Shown here: positions 43,426 to 53,459 of the stretch, piece after piece
Numbering within the stretch: the first letter of the stretch is position 1
Layout: every line of letters begins with the position of its first letter
Assembly (NCBI RefSeq): GCF_000013645.1
Contig: NC_007953.1
Location: 1,240,001-1,304,000, forward strand
Reading direction: 5' to 3'
Source of the DNA: Paraburkholderia xenovorans LB400
Lineage (GTDB): Bacteria; Pseudomonadota; Gammaproteobacteria; Burkholderiales; Burkholderiaceae
Length of the DNA: 64,000 nucleotides
Translations under genes and position numbers: made by a program
Notes under the pieces: model-generated
What the model saw: the letters and a program-made list of their open reading frames with translations, nothing else
What the model was told of the DNA's origin: nothing
The model's database searches: none

Positions 43426-44352
43426 ATGTTCAATACCGTACAGCCCGCCGATCTGAGCTTTTTCTCCACCCTCGCGGCATCCGGCAGCCTGAGCGCCGCA
43501 GCGCGCGAACTGGGCCTGACGCCGGCGGCTGTCAGCAAGCATCTGACGCAGATGGAGAGCCGCGCGGGCGTGCCGCTGATCAACCGCACGACGCGCCGGA
43601 TGATGCTTACGCCGGAAGGCGACTTGTACCTTGAGCATGCGCGCCGGATTCTCGACGAACTCGACGAACTCGCCGGGCTGCTGGGTACGGCGAAGAATAG
43701 TCCGAAGGGGTTATTGCGTGTGAATGCGACGCTGGGCTTTGGGCGTAGCCATGTCGCGCCGGCGATTTCGCGCTTCGTGTCGAAGTATCCACAGGTATTC
43801 GTCCAGCTTCAGTTGTCGGTCACGCCGCCGCCGTTGACCGACGACGCCTTCGACGTTTGCATCCGCTTCGGCGAGCCGCCCGACAGGCGGGTAGTCGCGC
43901 GCCGTCTGGCGCGCAATCGGCGCTTGCTATGCGCCGCGCCCTCGTACATCGCGTCGCGGGGGATGCCGGGGACCGCGCACGATCTGACGCGGCATAGCTG
44001 CATCGGCATCCGCCAGGGCGATGAAGCCTACGGGGTATGGCGTCTGACTTCGGGCAGGGGCGCGTCGCGCAAGACGGAAACCGTGCGGATCAATGGCACG
44101 CTGACGACGAACGATGGCGAAATTGCGGTGAAGTGGGCGCTGGAAGGACACGGCATCCTGATGCGGGCCGAGTGGGACATCAAACAGTATCTCGCCGATG
44201 GTTCGCTGGTCCGCGTACTGCCCGGTCACGACACGCCGAATGCCGATATCTTCGCGATGTACTCGCAGCGTCATCAGACATCCAACCGCATCCATGCTTT
44301 TGTCGACTTTATTGCAGATGATCTTCAGAGCGAAATGGGCCGATCCGTCTAG
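43426..44352 (+). CDS. LysR-family regulator of the tartrate-like cluster
   Basis: The 308-residue regulator has an N-terminal winged helix-turn-helix (FFSTLAASGSLSAAARELGL, AAVSKHLTQME) and a LysR substrate-binding domain of the DsdA/CrgA-like PBP2 type. ATG 43426 gives the canonical start; an in-frame GTG at 43417 would add three residues. It is divergent from the dehydrogenase with 109 bp between, where its operator should lie. Confidence 0.9.
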   Translation: MFNTVQPADLSFFSTLAASGSLSAAARELGLTPAAVSKHLTQMESRAGVPLINRTTRRMMLTPEGDLYLEHARRILDELDELAGLLGTAKNSPKGLLRVNATLGFGRSHVAPAISRFVSKYPQVFVQLQLSVTPPPLTDDAFDVCIRFGEPPDRRVVARRLARNRRLLCAAPSYIASRGMPGTAHDLTRHSCIGIRQGDEAYGVWRLTSGRGASRKTETVRINGTLTTNDGEIAVKWALEGHGILMRAEWDIKQYLADGSLVRVLPGHDTPNADIFAMYSQRHQTSNRIHAFVDFIADDLQSEMGRSV

Positions 44353-44398
44353 CAGACGGATATTTGAACGATGAGCCGTTCCTCGCAACGAGGACGAG

Positions 44399-44599
44399 GT
44401 GGAGTCATGGACGGTGAAGTATCCTGAATTGAACGCCCAAGCCGAAGCGCTTGCGGTGAAAAGGGAACAGGCCCGGCGTGATGAACGGCAAACCGCTCTG
44501 GAAAAAGTTTGCACCCGTGGCCGGGAAGATGGATTAACGCCTGAGCAGGTATTCGGTGCGCACACGCGCATGACAGACCGGACGATCCAGGTCACGTGA
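44399..44599 (+). pseudogene. H-NS-like N-terminal fragment
   Basis: Sixty-six codons read KYPELNAQAEALAVKREQ and LEKVCTRGREDGLTPEQVF. The heptad-rich helix with this ending is like the oligomerisation region of Burkholderia H-NS-type proteins, but the DNA-binding KYR-PGxT-WSGRGR tail is missing. It could be a truncated relic or chance; no ribosome-binding site is evident. Confidence 0.3.
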
Positions 44600-45797
44600 G
44601 CGCAAAGGCGGCTTGAGGGCTCGAAGAAAAGATTGAAGCTTGCAGGATGATGTCGAAAGGTTGCGTCCGCAACCAGTCGTGATGAGGTCGGACCGTGGCT
44701 CGCGGCATGGGATGCCGTAACCCATCCTGTCAAATCCGTCGCATTTCTACCACACTGGGCCAGCGACTCAACCGGTGCAGCGGCGACATGCTGTGCCAGC
44801 TAACACATTAATCCGACAAATAACTTTCTATAAACCACCGCGATCCGTACTTCTTATAGCCTCTCGATGGACTGGAAACTGATTTTCCGACCTTCGGCGA
44901 AAGGATTAGAAAACACGAGCCGCCACGTGATTCAAGGCAAGACCGTCGACGGGATCCGGGTTGCAATGGAAAGGTGAATCGACTTAACGGGACGGCCCCG
45001 CGAGCGGTACGAAGAGCTAAGACCACCAGCCCGCGCAGCCCCCGTGGGTGTGCGGTGAGCCTGTCGTCGACTGGGCCTGAACATTCACGGGATCAGCGTC
45101 CCCGAACCCGCGGTATCCGACGCCAGGATGATGGTCGCAGTATTGGCTGTAGACATGCCGACCGATCGGATAATTGCCGATGCGCATGCTTCACATGGCG
45201 CCTCGCCGCAAAGCATAGCAAAATTATTGCGTTGCGCGATAGAACATTGTGCCTCGAACTTACCCTGATTTAAGAGCGCGCTGCGTAGTGGCATTGTTGA
45301 ATCCGTTACGTCGTCAGCGACAAGTTGATATTACAAAACCCTATCAGTCGCCTCCATGCAGCCGTGCCTGTTGATCGATACCGCTTGCGCCGGTTACCTG
45401 AATGACCGGCCCTATGTAAAGGTACCGATATGCAATGTGTTCAGGATAACTTTTCGTTATCGAAAAGAGACGGGGACCGGTCAACGTGACGCAGATGCTT
45501 TAGTGTCGAGCAGATTGTGGCGACGTTGAACCAGGCCGAAGCGGGGCTCTGCCACGCTGGGTTACGGAAGGTGCATGAGCGCAGATGGCACGAGTTCTCG
45601 CGGCGATTTTGGGTTAGCTCAGTAAAACGGTGAGTGCTGTCAGGTAAAGGAGGCGAGTCCACCCAATACCACTTACTGCAGTACCTCGCTTAACTTTGCA
45701 CTTATCACATGGTTATATGCTGACGGCAAGACAGGAACAAAGCCCGACGAGACTCTGATCGGCGTTTCGAGCCACATAAACAAGAATCACCTACCAC
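44600..45797. other. Gene-poor region before the first porin
   Basis: About 1.2 kb with no convincing gene. Around 45510-45560 a short stretch reads VEQIVATLNQAEAG, reminiscent of the start of IS3-family OrfA, but it is too short to call. Base composition is less GC-rich than the surroundings. The porin promoter should lie in its last 150 bp. Confidence 0.4.
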
Positions 45798-46988
45798 ATG
45801 AAAAAATCAATTATCGCGTTCGTCGCACTCGGCACACTAGCCGGCGCCGCACACGCACAAAGCAGCGTCACCCTGTACGGCATCATCGACGAAGGGCTCG
45901 ACATGATCACCAACAACAAGGGTGGCCACGTATACCAGTTAGCCTCGAGCGTGATGCAGGGCAACCGGTTCGGCCTGACCGGCGCCGAAGACCTCGGCGG
46001 CGGCATGAAGGCGGTATTCCTGCTCGAAAACGGTTTCAACCTTAACAGCGGCGCCCTCAGCCAGAACGGCCTGATGTTCGGCCGCCAGGCCTGGGTCGGC
46101 CTCGCGAGTCAATACGGCACGGTCACGTTCGGTCGCCAGTACGACTCGATTTTCGACTATGCGGCTCCGCTCGCGGCCGGCCAACTGGGTGGTGGCGTGT
46201 ACGGCGCGCACCCGGGTGACCTCGACGACTCGAACATCGATTACCACTCGAACAGCAGCATCAAATATGCAAGCCCCACCTTTTCGGGTTTCAAATTCGG
46301 CGGTACGTACAGTCTCGGCGGTACGCCTGGCAACTTCACCAACAACCAGATCTGGTCGCTCGGCGCTGCTTATAACCAGGGACCAGTCGCCCTCGGCGCC
46401 GCCTACCTGAACGCGCGCAATCCGGGCACCGGCATGTTCAGCACGGCCGCGTCGAGCCTGCCCGAAACCTTGATGACGCCGATCTACTCCGGCTTTATGA
46501 GCGCGAACACGTTTCAATTGATCGATTTCGGCGGATCCTATACGTTCGGGCCGGCGACGCTCGGCGCCACGTATACGAACGCCAAGTTCATGGATTTGGG
46601 CAGCAATCCGATGCCGACCGGCGCCAAGGGTCCGGCCGGCGGCTACACGACGGGTAGCACGGCGACCTTCAATGACGTGCAGGTCAATTTCCTCTATCGG
46701 ATCACGCCCGCTTTGCGCTTGCTCCTGGCGTCCGATTACGTCCATCGCAATGCGCTCACGGACCAGGACGGAAAATCAATCGAAAGCGCGAAGTACCTGC
46801 AATACGACGCCTCGCTCGACTACTCGCTGTCCAAGCGCACCGACGTCTATGTAATGGCGCTGTACCAACGCGCGCTCGGCGACGACTCCACAGGCGGCCC
46901 GGCCGTCGCGGCCATCACCGATACCACCGCGATTTCGTCGAATGGCAAGCAGTTCCTTGCACGTATTGGAATTCGCCACAAGTTCTGA
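45798..46988 (+). CDS. Outer-membrane porin (Burkholderia OmpC/Gram-negative porin family)
   Basis: The 396-residue precursor has signal peptide MKKSIIAFVALGTLAGAAHA and the mature start QSSVTLYGIIDEGLDM. The trimeric 16-strand porin signatures include NRFGLTGAEDLGGGMKAVFLLE, FGRQAWVGL and TFGRQYDS, and it ends in RIGIRHKF with the terminal Phe needed for BAM assembly. It mediates general diffusion of small solutes. A second porin faces it at 47219-48427. Confidence 0.93.
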   Translation: MKKSIIAFVALGTLAGAAHAQSSVTLYGIIDEGLDMITNNKGGHVYQLASSVMQGNRFGLTGAEDLGGGMKAVFLLENGFNLNSGALSQNGLMFGRQAWVGLASQYGTVTFGRQYDSIFDYAAPLAAGQLGGGVYGAHPGDLDDSNIDYHSNSSIKYASPTFSGFKFGGTYSLGGTPGNFTNNQIWSLGAAYNQGPVALGAAYLNARNPGTGMFSTAASSLPETLMTPIYSGFMSANTFQLIDFGGSYTFGPATLGATYTNAKFMDLGSNPMPTGAKGPAGGYTTGSTATFNDVQVNFLYRITPALRLLLASDYVHRNALTDQDGKSIESAKYLQYDASLDYSLSKRTDVYVMALYQRALGDDSTGGPAVAAITDTTAISSNGKQFLARIGIRHKF

Positions 46989-47082
46989 CGGTACAAGCTT
47001 CGCGCACGCCACGACCGACAACCCGTTGTCGGTCGGAACACGATCGCCTTTTCGTACACCGTTTCGTACGCCGTCGTGTTGA

Positions 47083-47115
47083 CCAAGGTATGGCGACATC
47101 GTCGCCATACCTTGG
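47083..47115. terminator. Perfect 15-bp hairpin between convergent porin genes
   Basis: CCAAGGTATGGCGAC, loop ATC, GTCGCCATACCTTGG. It is a flawless palindromic stem midway between two converging genes, as expected for a bidirectional transcription barrier. Neither strand has a T tract directly after it, so intrinsic termination is not certain. Confidence 0.6.
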
Positions 47116-47218
47116 CCTCAGAAAAAATATGAGGGATGCCAGAACATGCTCTGCGACCAACAACAATTCCTCCAAATCGCGGGCACGAATATCAAACCGG
47201 CCGGTCATCCCTGCCTGC

Positions 47219-48427
47219 TCAGAACTTGTTGAACATCCCGATGCGGATCAACGCCTGATTGCGAGACCCCGACGAAGAACCGTTGGCGGCGTCGCCGAGC
47301 GACGGCGTCGCCGCCACAAGGTTGCCGAACGCGTCGAACGTATCGCCACCCGCACGCTGATACCCACCGTACAAATAGAACGAGGTGCGCTTGCTCAGAT
47401 TGTAGAACCCGACCCCGGCGATGCTTGCGTACCACGGCCGCGCTTTCCCGTCGCCGACCGATTGCCCGCGCGTGTAGGTCGGGCTCAATGCGAAGCTCAT
47501 TGTGGTGCTGTACTGATAGCGCATCGCGATACCGGCGGAGTTGTAGGCGACCACCTGATGGAACGATGACAGCGCCGACGGCCGATACTGCGTGTAGCCA
47601 TAGTTCACACCGAGCATCAGCGTGCCGAACGTATATGCCGCGATCGCGTTGGCAGTCTGCACCGCCCGCGCGCCGGCGAAACCGGCGGTGACCGACGAAC
47701 CGAAATTGCTGTCCGCCGATGCCGACGACCACGTATTGCCGGTGGCCCCGCTGTTATCCATCCGCATGTACGCGGCACCCACCGCGACCGGCCCCGCGAC
47801 GTAATTTGCGCCGACGCTCAGCGTGCTGTTCCGCCATGCGGATCCCGCTACCCCACCGAAGCCATAAACGATCTCGCCAGTCAGGTGATCGATGGTCGGC
47901 GTGCGGTACTTGATCGAGTTGTTGATGCGAATACTTCCGTCGAAGTTCGACAAGTCGCCCGGATAGGTGCCGATTCCGCCCGCGGAATCCGGCCCGTAAT
48001 ACTCGACCAGGTCGTTGGTTACGTCGTATTGGCGCCCGAAGGTCAAGGTACCATAGCGCGTGCTGTTCAAGCCCATGTACCCCTGACGGCCCCACAATGT
48101 GCTGCTGCTGACGTTCAACGCGCCATTGCCGATGTTGAACCAATTCTCGAGCTGGAAGATCGCTGTATAGCCGTCCCCCAGATCTTCGACGCCCTTCAGG
48201 CCCCAGCGGTCGCCGTAGTCGGCGCCGCTCTGAAAGCCGAGCCGTCCCTTGCTCGCATAGTTCACCGGCCGCCCCGCGGCACCTATGTTCTGCGCAACCG
48301 CGACGTCGCTGTTGTACTGAATGCCCGCATCGACGATGCCGTACAGCGTCACCGAATTCTCCGCCCAAGCCGCACCCGAGACAAAACCGGTTGTTGCCGA
48401 TAAAACAAGGATTCCTAATCTATTCAC
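47219..48427 (-). CDS. Outer-membrane porin (Burkholderia OmpC-like), second copy
   Basis: The 402-residue precursor has a signal peptide ending GAAWA and mature ENSVTLYGIVDAGIQYNSDVA. It carries the motifs DRWGLKGVEDLGDGYTAIFQLE, RYGTLTFGRQYD and a terminal RIGMFNKF. It belongs to the same family as the facing porin but is clearly diverged, not a recent duplicate. It probably supplies uptake capacity for the adjacent ABC transporter operon, though this is only positional. Confidence 0.93.
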   Translation of the reverse strand: MNRLGILVLSATTGFVSGAAWAENSVTLYGIVDAGIQYNSDVAVAQNIGAAGRPVNYASKGRLGFQSGADYGDRWGLKGVEDLGDGYTAIFQLENWFNIGNGALNVSSSTLWGRQGYMGLNSTRYGTLTFGRQYDVTNDLVEYYGPDSAGGIGTYPGDLSNFDGSIRINNSIKYRTPTIDHLTGEIVYGFGGVAGSAWRNSTLSVGANYVAGPVAVGAAYMRMDNSGATGNTWSSASADSNFGSSVTAGFAGARAVQTANAIAAYTFGTLMLGVNYGYTQYRPSALSSFHQVVAYNSAGIAMRYQYSTTMSFALSPTYTRGQSVGDGKARPWYASIAGVGFYNLSKRTSFYLYGGYQRAGGDTFDAFGNLVAATPSLGDAANGSSSGSRNQALIRIGMFNKF

Positions 48428-48519
48428 TTTGACCCCCGCGAGTTTTAAATAAGCCTGCCTGATTTCGATCGCTCCGGAACACGCGCGGCGCGCGCGCTCC
48501 GTCTTCGCCTACATTGAGT

Positions 48520-49362
48520 TCACATTTCGCCGAGCGCGTCGTGCGCGGACTCGATTCCGCTAAGCCGCTTCCTGCCCTGGCTCGACGCCTGCTGGAACAC
48601 CTTGGTGGCCAGCGCGCCGCATACCCCCAGCACCGCGACGTGATTGTCGAGCGGACCGGGCGCCGACGTTTCGCAGATGATTGTCCACGTGGCGCCCGCG
48701 CGCGCCGGACTGCTGCGATCGGTCACATACAGCACGCGCGCGCCGGCACGCGCCGCATACTCGATCACCGCGTCGGTCTGCGGAACCCGGCGCCGCAGAC
48801 CGAACACGATCACGACCGACTTGCGGTCCAGTCCGACCAGATGCTCGCCGAGGGTCTCGCCCGGTCCGGGCAGCGCGATCACGCGCTCGACCACCTGCAG
48901 GATCTGCCAGCGGAAGTAGCTCGCGAAGGCCTGGCTGCTGCGAAAGCCGAACACGAGGACCTGTTGCGCACCGACGACCGCGCCGGCTATCTCGTCGAGC
49001 ATCGCATCGGACAACTCGGCGAACGTGCGCGTCAGATTCGCAATCCCGAGTTGCGCATGCGCGGCGACCCCCTGCTCGTCCTGACCGGCATCCGCACCGG
49101 TGAGCAGCAAGGCCGCACCATCCTTCTTGTCGTCGCGCACGTGCCGGCGCGCTTCCTCGTAGCTGCTGTAGCCAAGATGCCGAAAGAAGCGGCTCACCGT
49201 CGCGTTCGACACATTCGCGAGCTTGCCGAGCTCCGCGGCGGTGTAGCTGGCCAGGTCACCCGGGAATTCGAGGACGAACTCGGCCAGACGTCTCTCGGTT
49301 GCGGACAGGGCGTCCATCGTCGCGCGGACCCGTCCGACAAACGATCGTGGCTTGGCTGGCAT
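48520..49362 (-). CDS. MurR/RpiR-family transcriptional regulator
   Basis: The 280-residue regulator has an N-terminal RpiR helix-turn-helix (ATERRLAEFVLEF, TAAELGKLANVSNATVSRFF) and a C-terminal SIS domain (QVLVFGFRSSQAFASYFRWQ) that normally binds phosphosugars. ATG 49362 has AGGAG 9 bp upstream. It is the last gene of a co-directional series starting with the amidohydrolase and is expected to control it. Confidence 0.9.
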   Translation of the reverse strand: MPAKPRSFVGRVRATMDALSATERRLAEFVLEFPGDLASYTAAELGKLANVSNATVSRFFRHLGYSSYEEARRHVRDDKKDGAALLLTGADAGQDEQGVAAHAQLGIANLTRTFAELSDAMLDEIAGAVVGAQQVLVFGFRSSQAFASYFRWQILQVVERVIALPGPGETLGEHLVGLDRKSVVIVFGLRRRVPQTDAVIEYAARAGARVLYVTDRSSPARAGATWTIICETSAPGPLDNHVAVLGVCGALATKVFQQASSQGRKRLSGIESAHDALGEM

Positions 49363-49424
49363 TGCGTGCATCTCCTGATTGAATGAAAACATGTACAACG
49401 CGCTGCGCGCTTGACACGCACCGC

Positions 49425-50528
49425 CTAGTGCCAGACAATGCGCGCGCTGCGCTCATCCCAACGCAAGCTTACCTGCGTACCGACACCGACCGCGCGTTGC
49501 ATGGGCGAACTCGGTTGCAGGCATACCAGCGTGTGCGCCGAGCGCAACTGCACCGTGAACTCGATCGCCGCACCGCGATACACAACGCGCGTCACGGTTC
49601 CGCTCGCCCGGTCCAGACCGTCGTCGCCCGCACCGCCAACCGGTTCCATCCGGATCGACTCGGGTCGCATCATCACGGTGACCTCGCCCTGGTCGGCGGC
49701 CGGGATTGCCGGGGGAGCAGATATCACGGCCGCCGAAACTCGCAGGCCGCTCTCGGTATGGACCACCAGCGCATCGCCTTCGCGCTGTGCAACCCGGCCC
49801 CGCATCAGGTTCGATGCACCGATGAACGACGCAACGAAGCGCGACGACGGATCGGTATAGATTTGAGCCGGCGTGCCGCGCTGGGCGATCCGGCCGCCCT
49901 GCATCACCGCCACCAGATCGGAAATCGACAGCGCCTCTTCCTGATCATGCGTGACCATCACCGTCGTGATCTTGAGCTTGGTCTGGATCTCGCGCAGCTG
50001 GATCTGCATCTCCAGGCGCAGGTTCTTGTCGAGCGCGCCGAAGGGCTCATCGAGCAGCAGGAACGCCGGCTCGGTCACGATCGCTCGCGCGAGCGCGACG
50101 CGTTGTCGTTGGCCACCTGACAATTCCTGCGGAAAACGTTCGGCGAGGTGCGCGAGCTGCACCATGTCGAGCGCTTCGAGCACCAGCGCTTGATGACGCC
50201 GCCTGTCGCGCATGCGCATTTCCAGGCCGAAGCGCACGTTGCTCTCGACCGTCATGTGGGGAAACAGCGCGTAGTCCTGGAACAACATGCCGACGCCGCG
50301 CTTGTGCACCGGCACGTCCTTCACCGATTTGCCGCGAAACAGAATGTCTCCGCTCGAGGGCTCGAGCAGGCCGGCGATCATCCGCAGCAACGTGGTCTTG
50401 CCGCAACCGCTCGGCCCGAGCAGCGACAGCAACGCGCCTTGCGGCACTTCGAGATCGATCCCGCTGACCACGGCTTGCTCGCCATAGGTCCTGGTCAAAC
50501 CCATCAAAGTCAAATCGGCTATCGGCAC
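49425..50528 (-). CDS. ABC transporter ATP-binding protein (PotA type)
   Basis: This 367-residue ATPase has Walker A GPSGCGKTT, Q-loop MLFQDYALFPHMTV, signature LSGGQRQRVALARA, Walker B LLLDEPFGALDK and the switch His in VTHDQEEAL. A C-terminal TOBE domain follows from about residue 275. It resembles spermidine/putrescine and Fe/thiamine importers. It works with the binding protein and two permeases encoded just upstream. Confidence 0.95.
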   Translation of the reverse strand: MPIADLTLMGLTRTYGEQAVVSGIDLEVPQGALLSLLGPSGCGKTTLLRMIAGLLEPSSGDILFRGKSVKDVPVHKRGVGMLFQDYALFPHMTVESNVRFGLEMRMRDRRRHQALVLEALDMVQLAHLAERFPQELSGGQRQRVALARAIVTEPAFLLLDEPFGALDKNLRLEMQIQLREIQTKLKITTVMVTHDQEEALSISDLVAVMQGGRIAQRGTPAQIYTDPSSRFVASFIGASNLMRGRVAQREGDALVVHTESGLRVSAAVISAPPAIPAADQGEVTVMMRPESIRMEPVGGAGDDGLDRASGTVTRVVYRGAAIEFTVQLRSAHTLVCLQPSSPMQRAVGVGTQVSLRWDERSARIVWH

Positions 50529-50560
50529 GGTCTATCTCCACGATTCAGCAAAGCACCAAG

Positions 50561-51697
50561 CTACGCAGTAAAGATCTCATTGGTCTTCTCAGTCCACTTC
50601 GCCCGGTTCTGGTTGACGAATTTCCAGTCGGGAATGAACAGGCCGAGCTGATCCATGCGCTGCTCCGGGTACGCGACATAACGCAACGTCTGCGGTGTCA
50701 GCGTGACGCCGCGCACCGGCGGCGCGACCAGCGAGAACTCCGCCAACGCCTTCTGCACGTCGGCCGACAGCATCCGGTTGATGAACGCGACGCCCAGGTC
50801 CTGATTCGGCCCATTGGCGACCAGCACCTGGCAGTTCACGCCCGCAAAGCTGCCTTCCTTCATGAACACCATATCGATCGGCGCGCCTTTGACCGCATAC
50901 GGATAGATGAATTTCGAGTAGTCGATCCCGCCGAGCATCGCCTGGCCCTGCGCGACTTCGTTGGCCGCCTCGACGCCAGACACGTAGATGTTCTGCACGT
51001 TCGGCTTGAAGTCGCGCAGCTTCGCCCAGATCTTGTCGACCTCGTACTGGGCAGCGCTCAACGGCTTGCTGGTCACGACCGCGGCCGCCGCGATCAGGAA
51101 GTAGATGCCCGACGTGTTCTCCCAGCTGTTCAGCTTGATGCTGTCGCGATACGTGTCGCTCCACAGATCGGCGAAACTCTTCGGCGCCGGCGTGGAAGTG
51201 TTCCGGTACATTGCGCCGATCGAGATTCCGACGCCTGTCGCGTAGCCGCCATAGTTGAAGCGCGGCATCAGATTCGCCATGTTCGGAATTCGGTCGACCG
51301 GCAGCGGCGCGATCAGCTTCTCGGTGATGCAGGTCGAGACCGCGACGTCATCGATGAACATCACCGTGTATTTCGGGTTCTTCAACGTCGCGCGCATCTT
51401 CGCGACGTTGACGAGCGTGAAGCCTTCCTCGGCAAGCACGCTGCAGTTGTAATCGCGCTCGAATCGCGGAATAACCACCTTGCGAATGAAGTCGCCCTGC
51501 GCGCCGCCCCAGATGCCGACGACAATCTGCCGCGTGCTCGCGCGCACCTGACGAATCATCGATGGCCCCAATGCCAGGCTCGCTGCTGCGGCCTTCAACA
51601 TGTCGCGCCGCCGGCCGTCGATCTTCGACGGCAGCACCGGCGTAAGTTCCTGCGCGTCCGGCAGGTCGTGTGCTGGCTGAATGTGCTTTGTGTTCAT
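50561..51697 (-). CDS. ABC transporter substrate-binding protein (PotD-like, Tat signal)
   Basis: The 378-residue precursor carries a twin-arginine leader beginning about residue 32 (RRRDMLKAAAASLALGPSMI), unusually far from the N-terminus. The periplasmic domain has VVGIWGGAQGDFIRKVVIP, typical of the polyamine-type PBP2 family. ATG 51697 follows AAGGAAGCG; ATG 51718 is an in-frame alternative. The ligand cannot be deduced, though PotD-like proteins bind polyamines and related cationic or amide compounds. Confidence 0.9.
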   Translation of the reverse strand: MNTKHIQPAHDLPDAQELTPVLPSKIDGRRRDMLKAAAASLALGPSMIRQVRASTRQIVVGIWGGAQGDFIRKVVIPRFERDYNCSVLAEEGFTLVNVAKMRATLKNPKYTVMFIDDVAVSTCITEKLIAPLPVDRIPNMANLMPRFNYGGYATGVGISIGAMYRNTSTPAPKSFADLWSDTYRDSIKLNSWENTSGIYFLIAAAAVVTSKPLSAAQYEVDKIWAKLRDFKPNVQNIYVSGVEAANEVAQGQAMLGGIDYSKFIYPYAVKGAPIDMVFMKEGSFAGVNCQVLVANGPNQDLGVAFINRMLSADVQKALAEFSLVAPPVRGVTLTPQTLRYVAYPEQRMDQLGLFIPDWKFVNQNRAKWTEKTNEIFTA

Positions 51698-51732
51698 CGT
51701 CGCTTCCTTGTTTTCCATAAACCTGTTCCGGT

Positions 51733-52536
51733 TCACCCGATCACGAATTTTTCCAGCTTGACCTTGAGCACGCGCTCGACGAACACGATCAGCAGCACCG
51801 AGAAACCGATCATCAGTCCGGCAATCGCCGCGACACCCGGATCGAACGATCGCTCGATGAATACGCCCACCTGCAGCGGCAAGGTGAAGTGGCGCGCATC
51901 GGCGAGCCACATCGCCATCGTGTAATCGTCGAACGACGTGACGAAGCAGAACACCGCCCCGGCCGACACCCCGCCCGCCACTTGTGGCAACGTGATCCGT
52001 CGAAAAGTGACCCACGGATTCGCGCCGAGCGTGCGCGCGGCGTCCTCGGTCGTGCGCGGCATCACCAGCAGCGCAGCCGACACGCTGCGTACCAGATACG
52101 GCAAGCAGATCGCCACATGCCCGAGCGTGAGCAGCCACAACGAATCCGTAATGCCGAGCGCGTTCGCGCATTGCAACAGTGCAACGCCTGCCACCAGCAC
52201 CGGGAAGATCAGCGGCGCCAGGACCAGCCCGTTGACCAGCGTCTTGCCCGGGAACTCGCAGCGCGCGAGGCCGAGCGCGCACGGCAAGCCGAGCGCAATG
52301 CACACCAGTGTCACCATCGCGCCCAGCTCGGCGCTGAACAGGAAGGTGTCGCGGAAATCCGCGTCGGCCAGGACCTTCCCGTACCAGCGCAGGGTCAGTC
52401 CATGCGGCGGAAAGCCGACCAGCACGCTGTCCGAAAACGATACGGCAACCGGGATCGCCAGCGGCGCGACGATCACCACACACAGCGCGAGCGCCAGCAG
52501 CGTGGTCCAGCGCGACGGAGCCAATGCGGCCTTCAT
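51733..52536 (-). CDS. ABC transporter permease (PotC type)
   Basis: The 267-residue inner-membrane permease has about six transmembrane helices and the EAA-loop-like stretch TTEDAARTLGANPWVTFRRITLP about two-thirds along. Its ATG at 52536 overlaps the end of the preceding permease by 4 bp, indicating coupled translation. It forms the channel with its partner at 52533-53459. Confidence 0.93.
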   Translation of the reverse strand: MKAALAPSRWTTLLALALCVVIVAPLAIPVAVSFSDSVLVGFPPHGLTLRWYGKVLADADFRDTFLFSAELGAMVTLVCIALGLPCALGLARCEFPGKTLVNGLVLAPLIFPVLVAGVALLQCANALGITDSLWLLTLGHVAICLPYLVRSVSAALLVMPRTTEDAARTLGANPWVTFRRITLPQVAGGVSAGAVFCFVTSFDDYTMAMWLADARHFTLPLQVGVFIERSFDPGVAAIAGLMIGFSVLLIVFVERVLKVKLEKFVIG

Positions 52537-53459
52537 CGCTGCCTCCGGGTCCAGCGCAACGCGTGGCGCTCGACGAACACGATGAACAGCAGATTCGCGA
52601 GCAGCGCCATCGCCAGCATGAGCGACGCGATAGCCGCGCCGAACGGCCAGTCGTTCAACGTCAACACTTGTTGCTGGACCAGATTGCCCAGCATCGCCGA
52701 GAAATTGCCGCCGAGGATCTGCGGTGTCACGTAGGACGTCGCGGTCAGCGAAAACACCAGCGTGATGCCGACCGTCAAGCCCGGCATGCTCATCGGCACG
52801 ACAATGCGCTGAAACAGCACGCGCGCATCGGCGCCGAGCGTTTGCGCGGCCTCGGCGATCGACGGCTGGATCTTGCGGATCGCACCGGCCAACGGCAGCA
52901 CCATGAGCGGCAGGAACACATGCACCGACGCGATCACCACCGCCCAGTCCGTGTAGAGCAACGGGCGCGGATGCGGGCTCAGGTGCAACCACTGCAGCAA
53001 TTCGGTGAGAAAGCCTCCGCGCGCGAGGATCAGCTTCCAGCCATAGGCGCGGATCACCACCAGCACGAGCAACGGCGAGAGCACGACTAACAGCGTCAGG
53101 CGCGCGGCCAGCGGCCGGCCTTGTGCAATGACGAGCGCCAGCGGATAGGCGATCGGCACCGCGATCACGCTGCTCAGCGTCGCGATCTTCAAGGTCCGCC
53201 ACAGCACGTTCCGATACAGCGCGGAACGCAGCAGCCGCGCGTAGTTCTCGGCGGTCACGCCCCGCACCAGCGTGCCGGCGTCGAGATGCCGGGTCACGCT
53301 ATGCGCGACCATCAACACGGTCGGCAGCACGAACACCAGCATCAGGAAGGCTGCCGCCGGCAGCACCAGCAGCGGACCTGTCAGCGCGCCGGAACGCACA
53401 CGAGGGACGCCATGTGCGAGGCGCCTCGCGTCGACGCACGAGTGTAGCTGGCCGGTCAT
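52533..53459 (-). CDS. ABC transporter permease (PotB type)
   Basis: The 308-residue permease has six hydrophobic segments and the cytoplasmic EAA loop SIAEAAQTLGADARVLFQRIVVP. ATG 53459 overlaps the racemase stop by 4 bp. A longer frame upstream to 53594 runs through the racemase gene and is not used. It pairs with the PotC-like permease. Confidence 0.93.
   Translation of the reverse strand: MTGQLHSCVDARRLAHGVPRVRSGALTGPLLVLPAAAFLMLVFVLPTVLMVAHSVTRHLDAGTLVRGVTAENYARLLRSALYRNVLWRTLKIATLSSVIAVPIAYPLALVIAQGRPLAARLTLLVVLSPLLVLVVIRAYGWKLILARGGFLTELLQWLHLSPHPRPLLYTDWAVVIASVHVFLPLMVLPLAGAIRKIQPSIAEAAQTLGADARVLFQRIVVPMSMPGLTVGITLVFSLTATSYVTPQILGGNFSAMLGNLVQQQVLTLNDWPFGAAIASLMLAMALLANLLFIVFVERHALRWTRRQR

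Noticed and set aside
44600..45797. Search for tRNA, rRNA or CRISPR arrays, here and across the whole window
   Set aside because: No cloverleaf-like sequence ending in CCA-type acceptor pairs, no rRNA motif and no regularly spaced direct repeats were seen.
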